From Irpex lacteus (lineage: Eukaryota; Basidiomycota; Agaricomycetes; Polyporales; Irpicaceae): a DNA stretch of 64,000 nucleotides. Below the pieces are notes generated by a model, which did no database searches, was not told the origin of the DNA, and worked only from the letters and a program-made list of their open reading frames with translations. Shown here piece after piece: positions 12,124 to 23,481 of the stretch (positions are counted from its first letter, which is position 1; each line of letters starts with the position of its first letter). The translations under genes and the position numbers were made by a program. The stretch spans positions 372,001-436,000 of the forward strand of contig MQVO02000005.1 of assembly GCA_001986395.2 (NCBI GenBank). Direction: 5' to 3'.

Positions 12124-14099
12124 TCAGCTCTTCTTCTCTTTTTCATCTTTGGTCTCCTGGGCCTCTCCTGGCTTTTGAGCTGACCCGTCTGGCTGAGGTT
12201 CCTGCACCTGTTTTTCCTTATCCTGGTTCGGATCATCCGCCTTATGCGCTGTAGGCTTCTTTACCGAATACCCGCCTTCGTAACCAAACCACGTATAACG
12301 CTTGCAGTGCGGCCCTCTTACGAGGATCATAAGTAGGCAGAATCCGTGCCATCCAACAGAGAGTGCCGCAGCTGCACGCCATCCGTGTGCGTTGAACACG
12401 CTCGTTCCAACGGAGGTGCCCATGATTTGGCCGATGAAGATCTGAATGGCAGACGAAATAGTCAGCTAAAAATGACGCTCCTCAGGAGATGAAGCGGGCT
12501 TACCGAAATGATCATAGCGGCATTCATTCTCGACCGTGCCTTCGCATCCAGCCCGAATACGCTCGTCGTCAAGGCTACTTGCTGGGTCTGTCGGAATAAA
12601 TCGATGCCGATCGTGACAATGATGACTGCAGCGATATTCACTCCGCCTGCACCGAGTTGGATAGCATAGAAGCCCAGAGAGGCCACGATGCCTATGACAG
12701 CCGCAAACCAGGGAACAACTCGGTCTACGATTCGACCAATGAGAGGTGCACCTGCGACGCCAGCCATGCCGACAAGACCAAAGAGCCCAATGACGAGACT
12801 ATAGAGCAGCAGAAATGAGCTACAACATACAGTGGCGATAGAAGTCGACCACGCACGTGCTATAGTTATAGATAGGTCCTCCGAGGAGGAACGTGAGCGT
12901 CACCTGGTGCGGGGTTCAGTGCCAAGCATGGAAGTCACAGGTGAATGCAACATACCCAAAAGTTGGTGAAGCAGGCCATCGACGCGAGGTTAATCAAGTT
13001 AGCCTGGATAAGCAAGGGCTCCGTCACCGCGAATTTGGCCATACTAAACAGTATTCCCCAGTACGTCATCCCACGATTCTTCGCAGGGTAGTCTGGAAGC
13101 TTCAGGTATAGAAGCAAGAGAACACAAGATTGGAGTCCTAGCGCCACCCAATATACAATCCGCCATGAAGCAAAGTTTGCTATGATGCCTGACATAACCC
13201 GAGCGATGAGGATGCCGAACAGCAAGCCTGAAAAAACGACGGAAAGGGCGGATGCCCGGCGGTGTGGAGGTGCTAGGTCGGCTGCGAGGGGCATGAGTAT
13301 TTGGGGGACAACAGATGCTGCACCGACGAAAAACGAGAGGACCTCGAAAACGACGACATTTGATGTTATTGGGAGGCCAATGGTGAGGGCGCAGCATACA
13401 AATGTGAGCAGGAGGATAAGTGGCCGTCGTCGGACCAGGTCACCCAGCGGGCTGAGTAGAAGAAGCCCTGAGGCATATCTAAAGAGAATATGTAAGGCTT
13501 GCAAACATTAACGCGGCAGACTCAGAATGCTCATGGCTCACCCTGCTTGCACGAGCGTTGGTATTCGTGATACTTCATCGTAAGAAACGTTGAACGATTG
13601 AGATAGTTTGACTGTTCAATTCTTCAACAAACCAACACGCTCCGCAAACGAACGATGACAGCTCACTCAAAATTGGCTGGCAGTAGTATAGATTTGCTAC
13701 AACTATTGAGAAATAGTGAGATTAGCGATTATATAGTGTTCCGACTACATTCCGATAAAACTGTGACTCACTGAAAGTACTCGCCACACCAAACAGAATA
13801 TTCGTAAAGACGTCAAAATGCGTGGGTCCATGAGGGTCGTATCGTAAGTATTTGGGTATAGGAATGAAATAGAAATCCCTCTTGGCGTAGTCGGGGTGTG
13901 CGTCCCTCTCGCGTTTCCTAGATTCGCTAGACCTGCTTTCGACAGCAGAAGCTGTCACCGACGGTGCTTGCGATGCTGAAGCTTGAACATCGCTCGAATC
14001 TCGAGGTGTAACGACCTGGGTATCTTTTGTATTTGCATGAATTAGGTCGTGATTTTGTACATGCTCTCCACGATTACTGGCAACTTCAACCTGAGACAT
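12124..14099 (-). CDS. MFS transporter (tandem copy 2)
   Basis: A second member of the same transporter family as 9617-11464, sharing long identical blocks such as FFVGAASVVPQ, GWRAAAALSVGW and YTWFGYEGGYSVKKP. The first exon (14099-about 13775) encodes a hydrophilic tail of about 110 residues rich in Ser and charged residues and ending in PIPKYLRYDPHGPTHFD. The transmembrane body follows in exons around 13505-12955 and 12780-12505. Copy 2 differs by a longer, highly charged C-terminal tail after the last membrane segment (KEKQVQEPQPDGSAQKPGEA), which copy 1 lacks. All MFS motifs are present and no disruption was seen, so both copies look functional. Differences in the tails suggest different trafficking or turnover. 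Confidence 0.88.
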
Positions 14100-14442
14100 G
14101 GTCGAGGCTTAACGTCGCCGTAGGGGACCACCACAAGAACGACGTGGGGTAGACCTTGTGGTAGGAGTGAAGGTAAGTGCTCGTGGCTTCGAATTTATGA
14201 AAGCTTACCAATTCTTCTTACATTCCGTCATAATCATGATGGATTCTGGTACAGTAGTCACACGGTGCCCTGGCGGTACCGCTATATATACCCAGCGCTT
14301 CCAACGTCGGGCTGAATTGATGCGCCCTTTGTGCGCCCTCGAGCTCTGATCCTAACCACCACCTTCAGCTGCATATTCGCGGTAGCTCTATGTTTCTATC
14401 TTGACATACTGAAAACCGAGACGTCGTGTCTGTAGATTCTCG
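14100..14442. promoter_or_regulatory. Divergent promoter region, MFS copy 2 / YPT35
   Basis: The 343 bp between the two divergent start codons contain a TATATATA at 14283-14290. It lies about 160 bp before the YPT35 ATG and about 185 bp before the MFS ATG; since the element is palindromic, it could serve either gene. Confidence 0.45.
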
Positions 14443-15189
14443 ATGGCGTTTCACAATGAAACAGCCTCCAGCACGTCCGGGCTACTACCGCAGACCCCCG
14501 GACAGCTTGTTTTACCTGACGTTCATACGCTCAGGAAATCCGCCTCTATGTTGGAGATCCTACCCCAAGAGATCGACGTAGAGGAAGAGATGAGGGTGTA
14601 TGAGGATATGTGTGATGTGAGCCGTAATTATTTTCTATATCCGCCATCTCCGAGGAGAACGATTGACCATGCTCTTTGCTAGACACCAATCGTCGGATCA
14701 CTCTCAGACGAAGAGACCACCACCACAAGCAGGAGACGTCTTCCACGCTCCCACACGAAACGACCAGACTCCGTCTTCTCGCAAGACTCGCATAGCATCT
14801 GGCTAGCCGACAACTCGGGCAAAGGCTCAAGCTCAACAGGGGCCTTTGCTCAGGATGTGCAAGTTGTCGGATGGACCAGTGTGGGCGACAAGAAGGGGGG
14901 TGCATACATCGTCTACGACTGTGCCATCCAGACCAAGGAAGGTGCCATCGTGCATGTCCATAAACGCTATAGTGCATTCGAGCAACTGTACTGGAGACTA
15001 CGATCCACTCTGCCGCCGTACCAACAATCCCTGGTGCCTCAGCTTCCTCCGAAGAACCCTCTCTCGAAGTTTCGGGCTGCCTTCTTGGATAAACGGCGGA
15101 GGGCGCTGCAGCACTGGCTGGCTTCGGTTATGCTCCATCCCGATGTAGGAGGTTGCCAGGCTATTAGGCAGTGGGTGATCAATTCATAG
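14443..15189 (+). CDS. YPT35: PX-domain endosomal adapter, Ypt35-like
   Basis: Yeast Ypt35 binds phosphatidylinositol 3-phosphate on endosomes and vacuoles and recruits the lipid-transfer protein Vps13. Two exons (14443-14616 and 14683-15189) total 681 nt, 226 residues. Residues 1-110 are Ser/Thr-rich with acidic patches. From about residue 118 a PX domain follows: VVGWTSVGDKKGGAYIVYD, then the phosphoinositide-binding RYSAFEQLYWRL, the Pro-rich loop PQLPPKNPLSKFR, and the final helix region RRALQHWLASVMLHPDVGG. The domain reaches almost to the C-terminus, as in Ypt35. Only the PX domain supports the ortholog name, so another small PX protein cannot be excluded. Confidence 0.75.
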
Positions 15190-15352
15190 CAATTTGTATC
15201 AGTGGACGAGGTTATTGGGATTGTGAGTTATAGTTGTTGTTCTGGAAATGTATATTACTGCTTCATATTAGGAACACGTATGTCGTGGCATTCAACTACG
15301 AGGCGTGTATCGGTAATTATGGACCAAGAGGTACATGCGTATGGCGAAAGGC

Positions 15353-16704
15353 TTAATCCCTACAGAAGTGGATTGAGATGGCAGGTGATAGCTTCAAGTC
15401 CTTAAGATGTCCACGAATTACTGCAATCTCATCATGGTCAAAATCACGATGTCGTCTCGCAAATGCAAGAGACTTTAGCTCGCAGAACTCGGCGATGACG
15501 GACCCAAGCGCCTCCCAGTCTATGTCCTGCAGGTCCATTACCCAATTCAACGCTCCTGTTGTGATTAGTCCAATTTGCAGGTGAGTAAGACCAGGCGGGG
15601 CTGAGCCGACTATGGCCGTGAGCCTCTTCCACATGCCGACCCTCAAGGGCCGTCCTTTGGTGTGCAAAATGCTGATGCCGATGCTAACAGAGAGGGAGGT
15701 CAAAGACGTTAATCCCAGCTGTCGTAGATCAAAGCTAATCTCAGGATCCCCAAGTTGGTCGTCTACAGAAGAGTGGAGGTAATTAGTGAACCTCATCTGG
15801 AGTTGGCTGATGCATACTCACTGGGTATGCGATTGCTCGGGGGGATACTGGTGTCCGACGAAAAGTCCAGGGATAGGCCGGTGAGTCGCTCATTTTCATC
15901 GACCAGCCAGTCGTGGGCACTGGATAGTGTGTTCTTCGACAGAACCGGCAGGTCTAACGTTGTGAATGACGTTGACGAGCAATGTTCTCGTAATACACCG
16001 TGCAGGTATCGCATGTACGATAGCGAGCATCCGCGCCCTGCTCGCAAGCCTCGTATTGTTCGCTGCTCTATGATACCCATGTCGTCAGAGGGCGAGCGAA
16101 GTGAAAATGGTCGTCCCATAGGCACTCCTCGGCCTTCTGGAAACCTTCTAGCCCAATCCGATCCTCCATGTATGACCAGTGTTTCGATTTCGGAGAATAT
16201 CGATATAGTCTCGATAAGCCTGATGGCTGGAGTGTCCATCTGGCTCACTTCGAGTGTCTCAACCTCTATGGCTGGTGGATTACCAAGGCTCTCAGATTGT
16301 GACTCATAAGGGTTCAACGCGAGATCCACGAGTGAAAGTGAATGCAACTTCGTCGGAAGCTTGCTGAGGCATGCAGCGAGGAACGATAGTTTCAATGGTC
16401 TTGACCACCATCCACGTATGACGATGTTCTTGATCCATCTGCGATCAGCTGAGTTTGTCAGGAAACCCAGTATCTCCTGGTTTGTCCACCCATCCTGGAG
16501 TCGGATGATTATAGTACGGAAGAGATATCGTCTAGCGTTGCTCAGCCAGTGCTTGCAGACAAGGCTGCAGCTTGCGAGAGTCTGCTTGGTAGTATCGAGC
16601 AAACAGGAGAGTATGATGTCCAGAACCTCTGGTGGTAATTCTTGTGCTCTCGAAGGTTGGTAGAAGTTGGGGGGAACCCCTCGCTTCTTGGTCTCTGCCT
16701 CCAT
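15353..16704 (-). CDS. F-box protein
   Basis: F-box proteins bring substrates to SCF ubiquitin ligases through Skp1. Two exons (16704-15822 and 15762-15353) total 1293 nt, 430 residues. The F-box is near the N-terminus, residues of about 18-60: AQELPPEVLDIILSCLLD followed by SLVCKHWLSNARRYLFRTI. The rest is a divergent, Leu-rich region (LHSLSLVDLALN, IETLVIHGG, FTTLDLPVL) that probably forms an irregular LRR-like solenoid for substrate binding, a form very common in agaricomycete-expanded F-box families. The ATG at 16704 is the last one before the F-box; upstream in-frame codons give a non-conserved extension. Substrate unknown. Confidence 0.85.
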
Positions 16705-17175
16705 GACTATGAAGCTGCCGTTGTGTTGGTAATGTTTAGCGTGCATGCTGGCAGTAGGATGTTCAAGGAGTATCTTACCGTATAGAATGACTTTCAGCCT
16801 CAGGCTGCAGGGAGAGCACTGAACGTTCGTCAGTGAAGTTGTCTGAGTGAAGAGTTTGCGAAGAGGGGAAGAGATACCAATGATGAGTCTTAGAGGAGCA
16901 ATGTACCACGCGCTGATAGACTCCTGCGATCCAGACAGACACGTTCTGTTTGCCGCCAAACATATGTACATACTTATCTGAAGGGAAGACAGCACTAAGA
17001 CAGCAGATCAGACGTTTATCATTCGAGGTATGGTCGGATGACAACTAGTAACAGAAGGCATATATATATTTACAACAAGTAGAGGTGATCCAACCTGGTC
17101 AGTACATTGGCTACAGCAATTCGAACGGGTACATTTACAGTGCTTCGTCATCGATAGCACCCTTGGCTATAGGCC
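16705..17175. other. Intergenic region upstream of the F-box gene
   Basis: This holds the F-box promoter (reading left) and the 3' flank of dehydrogenase copy 1. A TATATATAT run lies near 17060. Short minus-strand frames here run in phase with the F-box gene but lack coding character. Confidence 0.45.
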
Positions 17176-18540
17176 TTAGGCCTCAGGAAGCGAGCCAACT
17201 GGATAGAAGTGACGATAGCCACGCAAGTACGGTGGGATAGCATCATTCAAACCAGCACCTCCGACCTCTCCGGAGGTCTCCGCAACGCGGGCCACAAGCT
17301 TAACGCCACTAACACCCTTTGCCAACCTTGTGAGTCCGTCGGGAATTCCAGCGAGACCATGCGGGATGACTTCCAAGTGATTCGGCTACATAATACCACA
17401 TAGTTAGCATGATATGAAGTTGTTCGTGAAATAAAATTACCTTGATGTCACCCGACTCGAGGAGTTTAGTGACGCCTACCCACATCTTCTTTCCGAATTC
17501 ATAATTCGAGGGCACAGTTGTTCCTCCGAAGACCCCTACAACCTCCTTCCCATCTTCACCGGCTTCTCCGGGCTTGCCAACGGCAGGAGGCAAGACGAAA
17601 GCAGCTTTGCCCTTCGGTGCGAGGATCTCCCAGACAGCCTTCTGCGCGTCAGGACTAGCGACTGCGTCGTAGATCACAGAGATGGGCAAGGATGTTAACT
17701 TCTTGACTGCCGCAGGTAACTCAGGGTAGGAAACGTCGTGGTAGTCGATTACGTGAGTAGCCCCGGCAGACTTGCAATACTCTTCGTTGTGCTTTGAGGC
17801 AGTCGTGATGATAAGGTCGAAGCCGGACGCCTTCAGAAGCTGGATGGCTAAGAGGGATATAAGTACGGCATTGCGGATCTGACATAGATCAACGAACCAA
17901 ATTGGCCAACAGAGCTGGCTCCGCCTGTAACGATGGCAGCTTGACCAGCATACTTCTTGTAACCTCCTTCTTCCCAAGGAGCCGTGAGCGCAATCCCACC
18001 GCGGGGCCTGAGTTCTTGGTATAATCCCAAAGCGGCGGTTGCAAATGCAAGAGGTATAGTGACAGCTTCCTCCAAGGACACGTTGGACGGCACCTAGAGA
18101 CATACATGAGTTACACTGAAGAAAGTGTCTTTTTCCATATAGTTAACATACCTTTGCGACTTGTACGGCGTCAGCAATAGTATATTCCTGGAAGGTCATC
18201 ATGTCGGGACGGAAGTAGGACTCGTAAAGGCTAATTATAGCAGTCAGTAATCCTCTTCAGTTGTCAAGCAAACGCATACATACACTTTGTCACCAATGTT
18301 CAATCCTTCAACACTGTCTCCGATAGCCGCGACCTCACCTGCGCCATCGACGCCAGCGAGGGCAGGATATCCGTAGTGGTCTACCCATAAGCCAAGGTGA
18401 TGAATGACGTAGTCAATCGGGTTCAGTGCGACCGTAATGTTCTTGATAAGTATCTGGTTAGGGCCGGGTTTGGGAGTTGGTCGATCGACGAGCTCGAAAG
18501 GGGCGGCTGGTCCAGTGAATACGAGGGCTTTGTGCGACAT
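17176..18540 (-). CDS. Zinc-type MDR dehydrogenase, ToxD-like (tandem copy 1)
   Basis: This is a medium-chain dehydrogenase/reductase with a GroES-like N-terminus and a Rossmann domain, most like fungal ToxD/enoyl-reductase proteins that reduce activated double bonds with NADPH. The start MSHKALVFTGPAAPFEL leads into PGPNQILIKN and the GYPALAGVDGAGEV segment. The dinucleotide-binding stretch is VTGGASSVGQFAIQLLKASG, followed by ITTASKHNEEYCKSAGATHV. The C-terminal part includes LEVIPHGLAGIPDGL and YLRGYRHFYPVG. The catalytic zinc ligands of true alcohol dehydrogenases are absent, as expected for this subgroup. There are about five exons, with joins around 18275, 18095, 17840 and 17400. Free-standing enoyl reductases often sit beside polyketide synthases, but none is nearby, so a general detoxifying reductase is as likely. 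Confidence 0.88.
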
Positions 18541-19629
18541 TCTGAATAAGATGGTTGTGAGGAGACAGTAGAAAGGGATGATTTGGTCGTAGTTGAGGGT
18601 ATTAGCATCTGTATTTGTAGGTTACAGAACCCGGCATGAATGCCTAGCACAGACGAGGCCACGCTCGCCGTAAGTCGTAGGACGCGTACCGTACACTGCG
18701 GGCGGCAACGACTGCATCTGTTCAAGCATTCGCGAACATGCATAGTGGTCGACGTGCTACGCACGGCACGAACAACTCGCACTTGAATTGCAAGTTCGAA
18801 TGCAGCGCTTATTGCCCTTAGGTAACGATGAACAGTCATTGCGCAGGAGCCGCCGAGGTCAAGGACATAACATGAATTACACGAACCGAATCTTCACGCA
18901 CATGCGCAATGGCAGACACCGATGGTGCAGCAAACAGTAACACGTCTATTTCGTGCGCAGGAAGGTTGAGAGTTAGTCGCAACCGAGTACGAGATGCCGA
19001 GGCTCAAGACAAAATACTGCCTGCTCACCGAAAGAAATGGTATTCATTGACTTTGCTGTATTGCTTCGCGCTGAGAAAGACTACACGTTCGTCGCCACTG
19101 AATATGACCTGCCGAGGTGTTAGACACAACACCGACTACTCATACTAGATGATCACTGGTCTTCATTGGATTATGCTAGGAAGAACCGCAGCAGTCTATC
19201 ACTGTGCGTCGCTCATGTAGAGATGCCTACGCTCGGAGCCCCGCTGGCAGGCCGCGCACGACATATGGATCTGTTATCGTTGTCATAAGATCACTGTGCC
19301 ACGATTCATGTGTACTACACTGACCTGTTGCGATGTTCTATCTATCCCGGCGTCGATGTTGGTGTCAGTGAGAGCACACGAGATGTGAGGCGCCGGGATC
19401 TCCCGCGACATTTATACGGAGTAGCGCTGACTGTCTGAGTCGGGCATATCTACCTGCAGTAAGAAGATGTACTTATTTTAACAGGCGAGCAGTCATTCGG
19501 CGATGCTTTCAAGGACATGCATCCAAAGGTACAAAGCGTAATATTACAAGAGCGGGTACATTCACCCGGCTAGTATTCGTTCAAGTTATAGTCCCATTTA
19601 CGAGTAATATAACGGTGTGTTGGACACCA
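18541..19629. other. Spacer between tandem dehydrogenase genes
   Basis: About 1.1 kb with no recognisable gene. It must contain the copy 1 promoter, next to 18541, and the copy 2 3' flank. No repeat or RNA gene was noticed. Confidence 0.5.
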
Positions 19630-21012
19630 CTAGAGGTCCGGGAGCTGGCCAACAGGGTACACACTTCGAAGACCACCGAGATGTGGCGGAATAGCATCCT
19701 TCAAACCTGCCCCTCCCACCTCACCAGATGTCTCAGCTATGCGGGCGACAAGTTTGACACCACTGACACCCTTTGCCAACCTTGTGAGGCCGTCGGGAAT
19801 TCCAGCGAGGCCACGAGGAATAACTTCGAAGTGGTTTGGCTAATATACAATGACGTGCCGATTAGCTTAAACGCGTGACTATAGAGATGAAACGTACCTT
19901 GAGATCACCTGATTCGAGCAGCTTGGTGATGCCCAAGAACATTTTCTTTCCGAACTCATAGTTTGTGGGCGCCGACGCCGATCCAAACACCCATGCCACC
20001 TCCTTCCCGTCCTCGCCCGCCTTACCAGCTTCGCCAAATGCTGGAGGCAAGACGAAGACGACTTTCCCTTTGGGTGCAAGGATCTCCCAAACGGCTTTCT
20101 GTGCATCAGGGGTTGATACAGCATCGTAGATGACAGCAATGGGAGAAGGGGTAATCTTCTTGACCGCTGCAGGGAGCTCAGAGTAAGGGACCCGGCGGTA
20201 GTCAATTACATGCGTGGCACCGGCAGACTTGCAGTACTCTTCGTTGTGCTTTGAAGCAGTTGTGATGATAGGACTGAAACCAGACGCTTTCAGGAGCTGG
20301 ATTGCTGTGTAAGAGTCAGCATCGTGTCATGCATGTTTCAGCGTGGTAAGACAACGAACCGAATTGGCCAACAGAGCTAGCACCGCCTGTAACGATAGCT
20401 GCCTGACCAGCATACTTCTTGTAGCCTCCCTCCTCCCAAGGCGCCGTGAGAGCAACGCCTCCGCGAGGCCTTAATTCTTGGTATAGTCCCAGTGCAGCGG
20501 TGGCAAAACCAAGAGGTATTGTTGCAGCTCCTTCCCAGGATATATTCGAAGGTACCTATAGACGAGCATGAGTTGCAAGTACTACACTAGTGTTGATCGA
20601 AGCTTGAGGGCCACAAACCTTTGCGACCTGCACGGCATCAGCGACAGTGTATTCCTGGAATGACATTGTGTCCGGATGATAGAGAGCTTCATAGAGGCTA
20701 GAAGAACAAAAAGTTAACTTCGATAGTACAGTGTTTCAAGCCAACAACCGCGTACACCCTGTCACCAACTTTCAGTCCTTGCACGCTATCGCCGACCGCG
20801 GCTATCTCTCCTGCGCCATCGAAACCAGTCATTGCAGGGTATCCGTAGTGGTCTACCCATATGCCAAGATGCTGGACGACATAATCCACTGGGTTCAGCG
20901 CTACGGCGACATTCTTGATGAGAACTTGGTCGGGGCCAGGCTTGGGTGTTGGCCGATCAGCGAGTTCGAACGGAATACCAGGTCCGGCAAATACGAGAGC
21001 TTTGTGCGACAT
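19630..21012 (-). CDS. Zinc-type MDR dehydrogenase, ToxD-like (tandem copy 2)
   Basis: A close paralogue of the gene at 17176-18540, in the same orientation and with the same intron positions, so a tandem duplicate. It starts MSHKALVFAGPGIPFELAD, keeps the PGPDQVLIKN and GYPAMTGFDGAGEIAAVG segments, the SSVGQ dinucleotide-binding region around 20360-20400, and the closing GLTRLAKGVSGVKLVAR. The stop (TAG at 19630-19632) follows YPVGQLPDL, slightly different from copy 1. No frameshift was seen. A CATAAATA element near 21081-21088 (minus orientation) is a possible TATA box about 70 bp upstream. Function as for copy 1; the pair may differ in substrate or expression. Confidence 0.87.
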
Positions 21013-21900
21013 GCTAGATATCGTAGTAGTAAGAGAACAGTACTTGGAGAAAGCGGCTGATTTGAGCTGCGACTTGCCTCCATATTTATGGTCCCAGGAG
21101 GTACTGCTTGGACGCCTGATGCTACAAATCGGGCTCGCCCGCCGTTAGGACGCGTAACATACCCCGATTAACGGGAATTCCAACCGTGCTGTGAACTTGG
21201 ACCACCAGCCATGTACCGTAAGTGCACTCGAATCGATGTCATACATGCTCGATCTCTCACCTCCATCACACTGTACTAGATAATCTCTTGGCCAGATCCT
21301 CAACTCATCTGCTATTGACGATTGATGCCAATGTTATACTACTCAATGACGCGCGTGCTGGTCAGCGAACCATACTGAAGGTTCCTTGCTCGTGAATAGA
21401 CAGGCAAGTCGCACCGATTTGCCAGAAAGATGCCGCTGAGAAATGTCTTAAATTGATGACCATTGAGAAAGGGGTCTTGAGCACGCTGCCTGCTTACTTT
21501 ATATCAGCGCAAGAAAAGGTACAGTATGCATTCTTTACTTACACGTTGAATATATCGTATCCGAGTACTCGCATACTTCTGTGTGATACCTATGACCAAG
21601 ACACCGGCACAAACGGTAAACATTTAATATTTAACGTTCAACCTCTGCTTCAAGTCCGACTCGGATCTATACTACAAAAATGCTCGGGGGGAGTCGAACA
21701 ACCGGATTGGTGGAGACATGGAAGGATTCCGATTCGCCCTTGCGTGGTTTACGACCTCTGATAGGTTGCACAGTCACGGCGATAATAGGCCGTCCTTCGC
21801 TTCGTGTTAAACATCTTGCGTAGTCTAGGCCTAAGACCTAAGTGCCCTCTGGAGTCAGGTACTGGCAATTTCCCCTTATGGCAATGATTCCGAACTCTAC

Positions 21901-21915
21901 GCCTCAGCCTGAGGC
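21901..21915. repeat. Perfect 7-bp inverted repeat with 1-bp centre
   Basis: GCCTCAG-C-CTGAGGC reads the same on both strands. It could be a binding site for a dimeric factor or chance. It sits 5 bp before the first GGGAGTCGGAGTC copy. Confidence 0.5.
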
Positions 21916-22044
21916 TACCGTGGGAGTCGGAGTCTAAGACGGTTATCGTGGGTCAGACAATGTGTTCTCATTCGAATTATCTTCTGAAAGTTTGTTATCT
22001 GTAGTGTACTTGGTGGTAGCCTCATGAGCTCAGACCTGTGTCTA

Positions 22045-22078
22045 CTGGGGGAGTCGGAGTCCTGGGGGAGTCGGAGTC
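22045..22078. repeat. Tandem pair of an identical 17-mer
   Basis: CTGGGGGAGTCGGAGTC occurs twice in direct succession (22045-22061 and 22062-22078). A shortened copy, GGGAGTCGGAGTC, lies at about 21922-21934. This looks like replication slippage or a small factor-binding array. Confidence 0.8.
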
Positions 22079-23032
22079 GTAACGTGGTCGGGTAATTGAC
22101 TCGGAGCAGGCGGACAGATTCAATTGTTGCAGTTCGACCACCGAAGACCACCACTACCGTGACGAAGGCACGGGTGGCGGCTAGTAGATACACAAGTGAC
22201 GGAGTTTTGGGCAAGATGGCGCTTACTACGCTTAGGTAAGGCTGGTGATTAGTCATCACTGAGCCGTAAAGTCGGCTGCTCGCAGACCTAGGTTCATCGA
22301 GCATTCGGGAGATATTGGATAGCGGCAATCCATATGCATGTGCCCACTAGCTGCCAGCTACCCGACACAGTGGTTCTGGATAAAGATTTGTCAGGAGCTT
22401 CGCACTCAACGGTATAGAAGTATGGACCACTCACTCGAGTCTTCTCACCAATGGTCAACATAAAACCCTCAACCTCATTGCGCACCTTCAACATTTGCTG
22501 TAAGATCCATCGCAACATGTGGGGCATGTGTATACCACGTCAAACCCACGCGTTTTTCATCCCTACTGTGGACATAGGCCAAATAAACATGATGCGTAGC
22601 GGTGAGTTCTATGTCGTGCCAATTAGTCTTACTGCAGTGAAGTGAATGGAAACTTCAGACCTACCAGCTGTTACTAAACGGGCGTATCAGGTACACCTGT
22701 ACGATCACCGACGGTCCTTCGCACTTTCTTAGTCGCGGATGGTGTAGAGTGCAGCCCTGGAATATCGAGCAGAGATAAACGCAAACCATTTGTGTTCCAA
22801 ACCGTAGGTGGCACCAATGCATATTGGAAAGAAAGCGAGATTACGCATTGATTCGAAACTGACGCCGAAAGAACTACAAGAATAAAGATGACGGGTAGGG
22901 CCTATGTGACGTGTCCAAAGCGACGGATGTGTAGGTAATGGCGGAGTGGGAGAAGAGACGATGGACGAAGCGAGGCAGGGTATGATGGTGCATCCTGCAC
23001 ATTATTGACGATGCAGCGACGCTGCGGAAGCC

Positions 23033-23481
23033 TCATGATTTCCAGATGAGGATGGCGAGCGAGCCAATGTAGAAGTAGATGAAGTGCTTGGTTTCTACAA
23101 AGCAACGGTAAGTCAAACACTGATCGTATAGCCGCCATGGGGAGAAGATTCCGACGACGCGTTCGTGCGCGGTCGCGATCTTGTCGATAGCAAAGGTAAT
23201 GCCGCGCACTCACCATGTGTCACGTAGCTGCCAAAGTTCTTTCCAACAACGACGTGCCACGTAGGGCCATGCCGTCTATCGAACTCCTTCTTGATCTGCG
23301 CGGCGATGTCCTTCTCGATGTTGTACTTTTCGAGCGCGACGGACGCGATGTCTACGGCCTCCTGCTGGAGCTCGTCGCTCATGTCAACGTTTTTTATGAC
23401 TGCTTTGGGACCTGTGCCATTAGGTGCCACTGACGAGGTCTCGGTGGATGAAGAGGTGGGTGCGTCGAGTTTCTCGGACAT
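23033..23481 (-). CDS. DYN2: Dynein light chain LC8
   Basis: LC8 is a small dimeric hub protein that stabilises the dynein intermediate chain and many other coiled-coil partners. Two exons (23481-23214 and 23094-23033; intron of 119 bp, longer than most here) give 330 nt, 109 residues. A Ser/Thr-rich N-terminal extension of about 28 residues precedes the conserved domain. Family landmarks are [17 protein letters not shown], the helix [19 protein letters not shown], the core [14 protein letters not shown] and the dimer strand [19 protein letters not shown] ending the protein. All are present and the gene looks intact. Canonical LC8 has about 90 residues, so the extension is the only departure. 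Confidence 0.95.

Larger units (their letters stand above)
21013..23032. other. 2-kb gene-poor region with short repeats
   Basis: No gene could be recognised. The longest frame, 21915-22328 (-), owes its Ser/Asp/Arg composition to a short repeat and has no family signal. Two distinct repeat features inside it are listed separately. Confidence 0.5.

Noticed and set aside
17176..21012. Secondary-metabolite cluster around the ToxD-like reductases
   Set aside because: No polyketide synthase, peptide synthetase, terpene synthase or dedicated regulator is visible nearby; two MFS genes and reductases alone are not enough.
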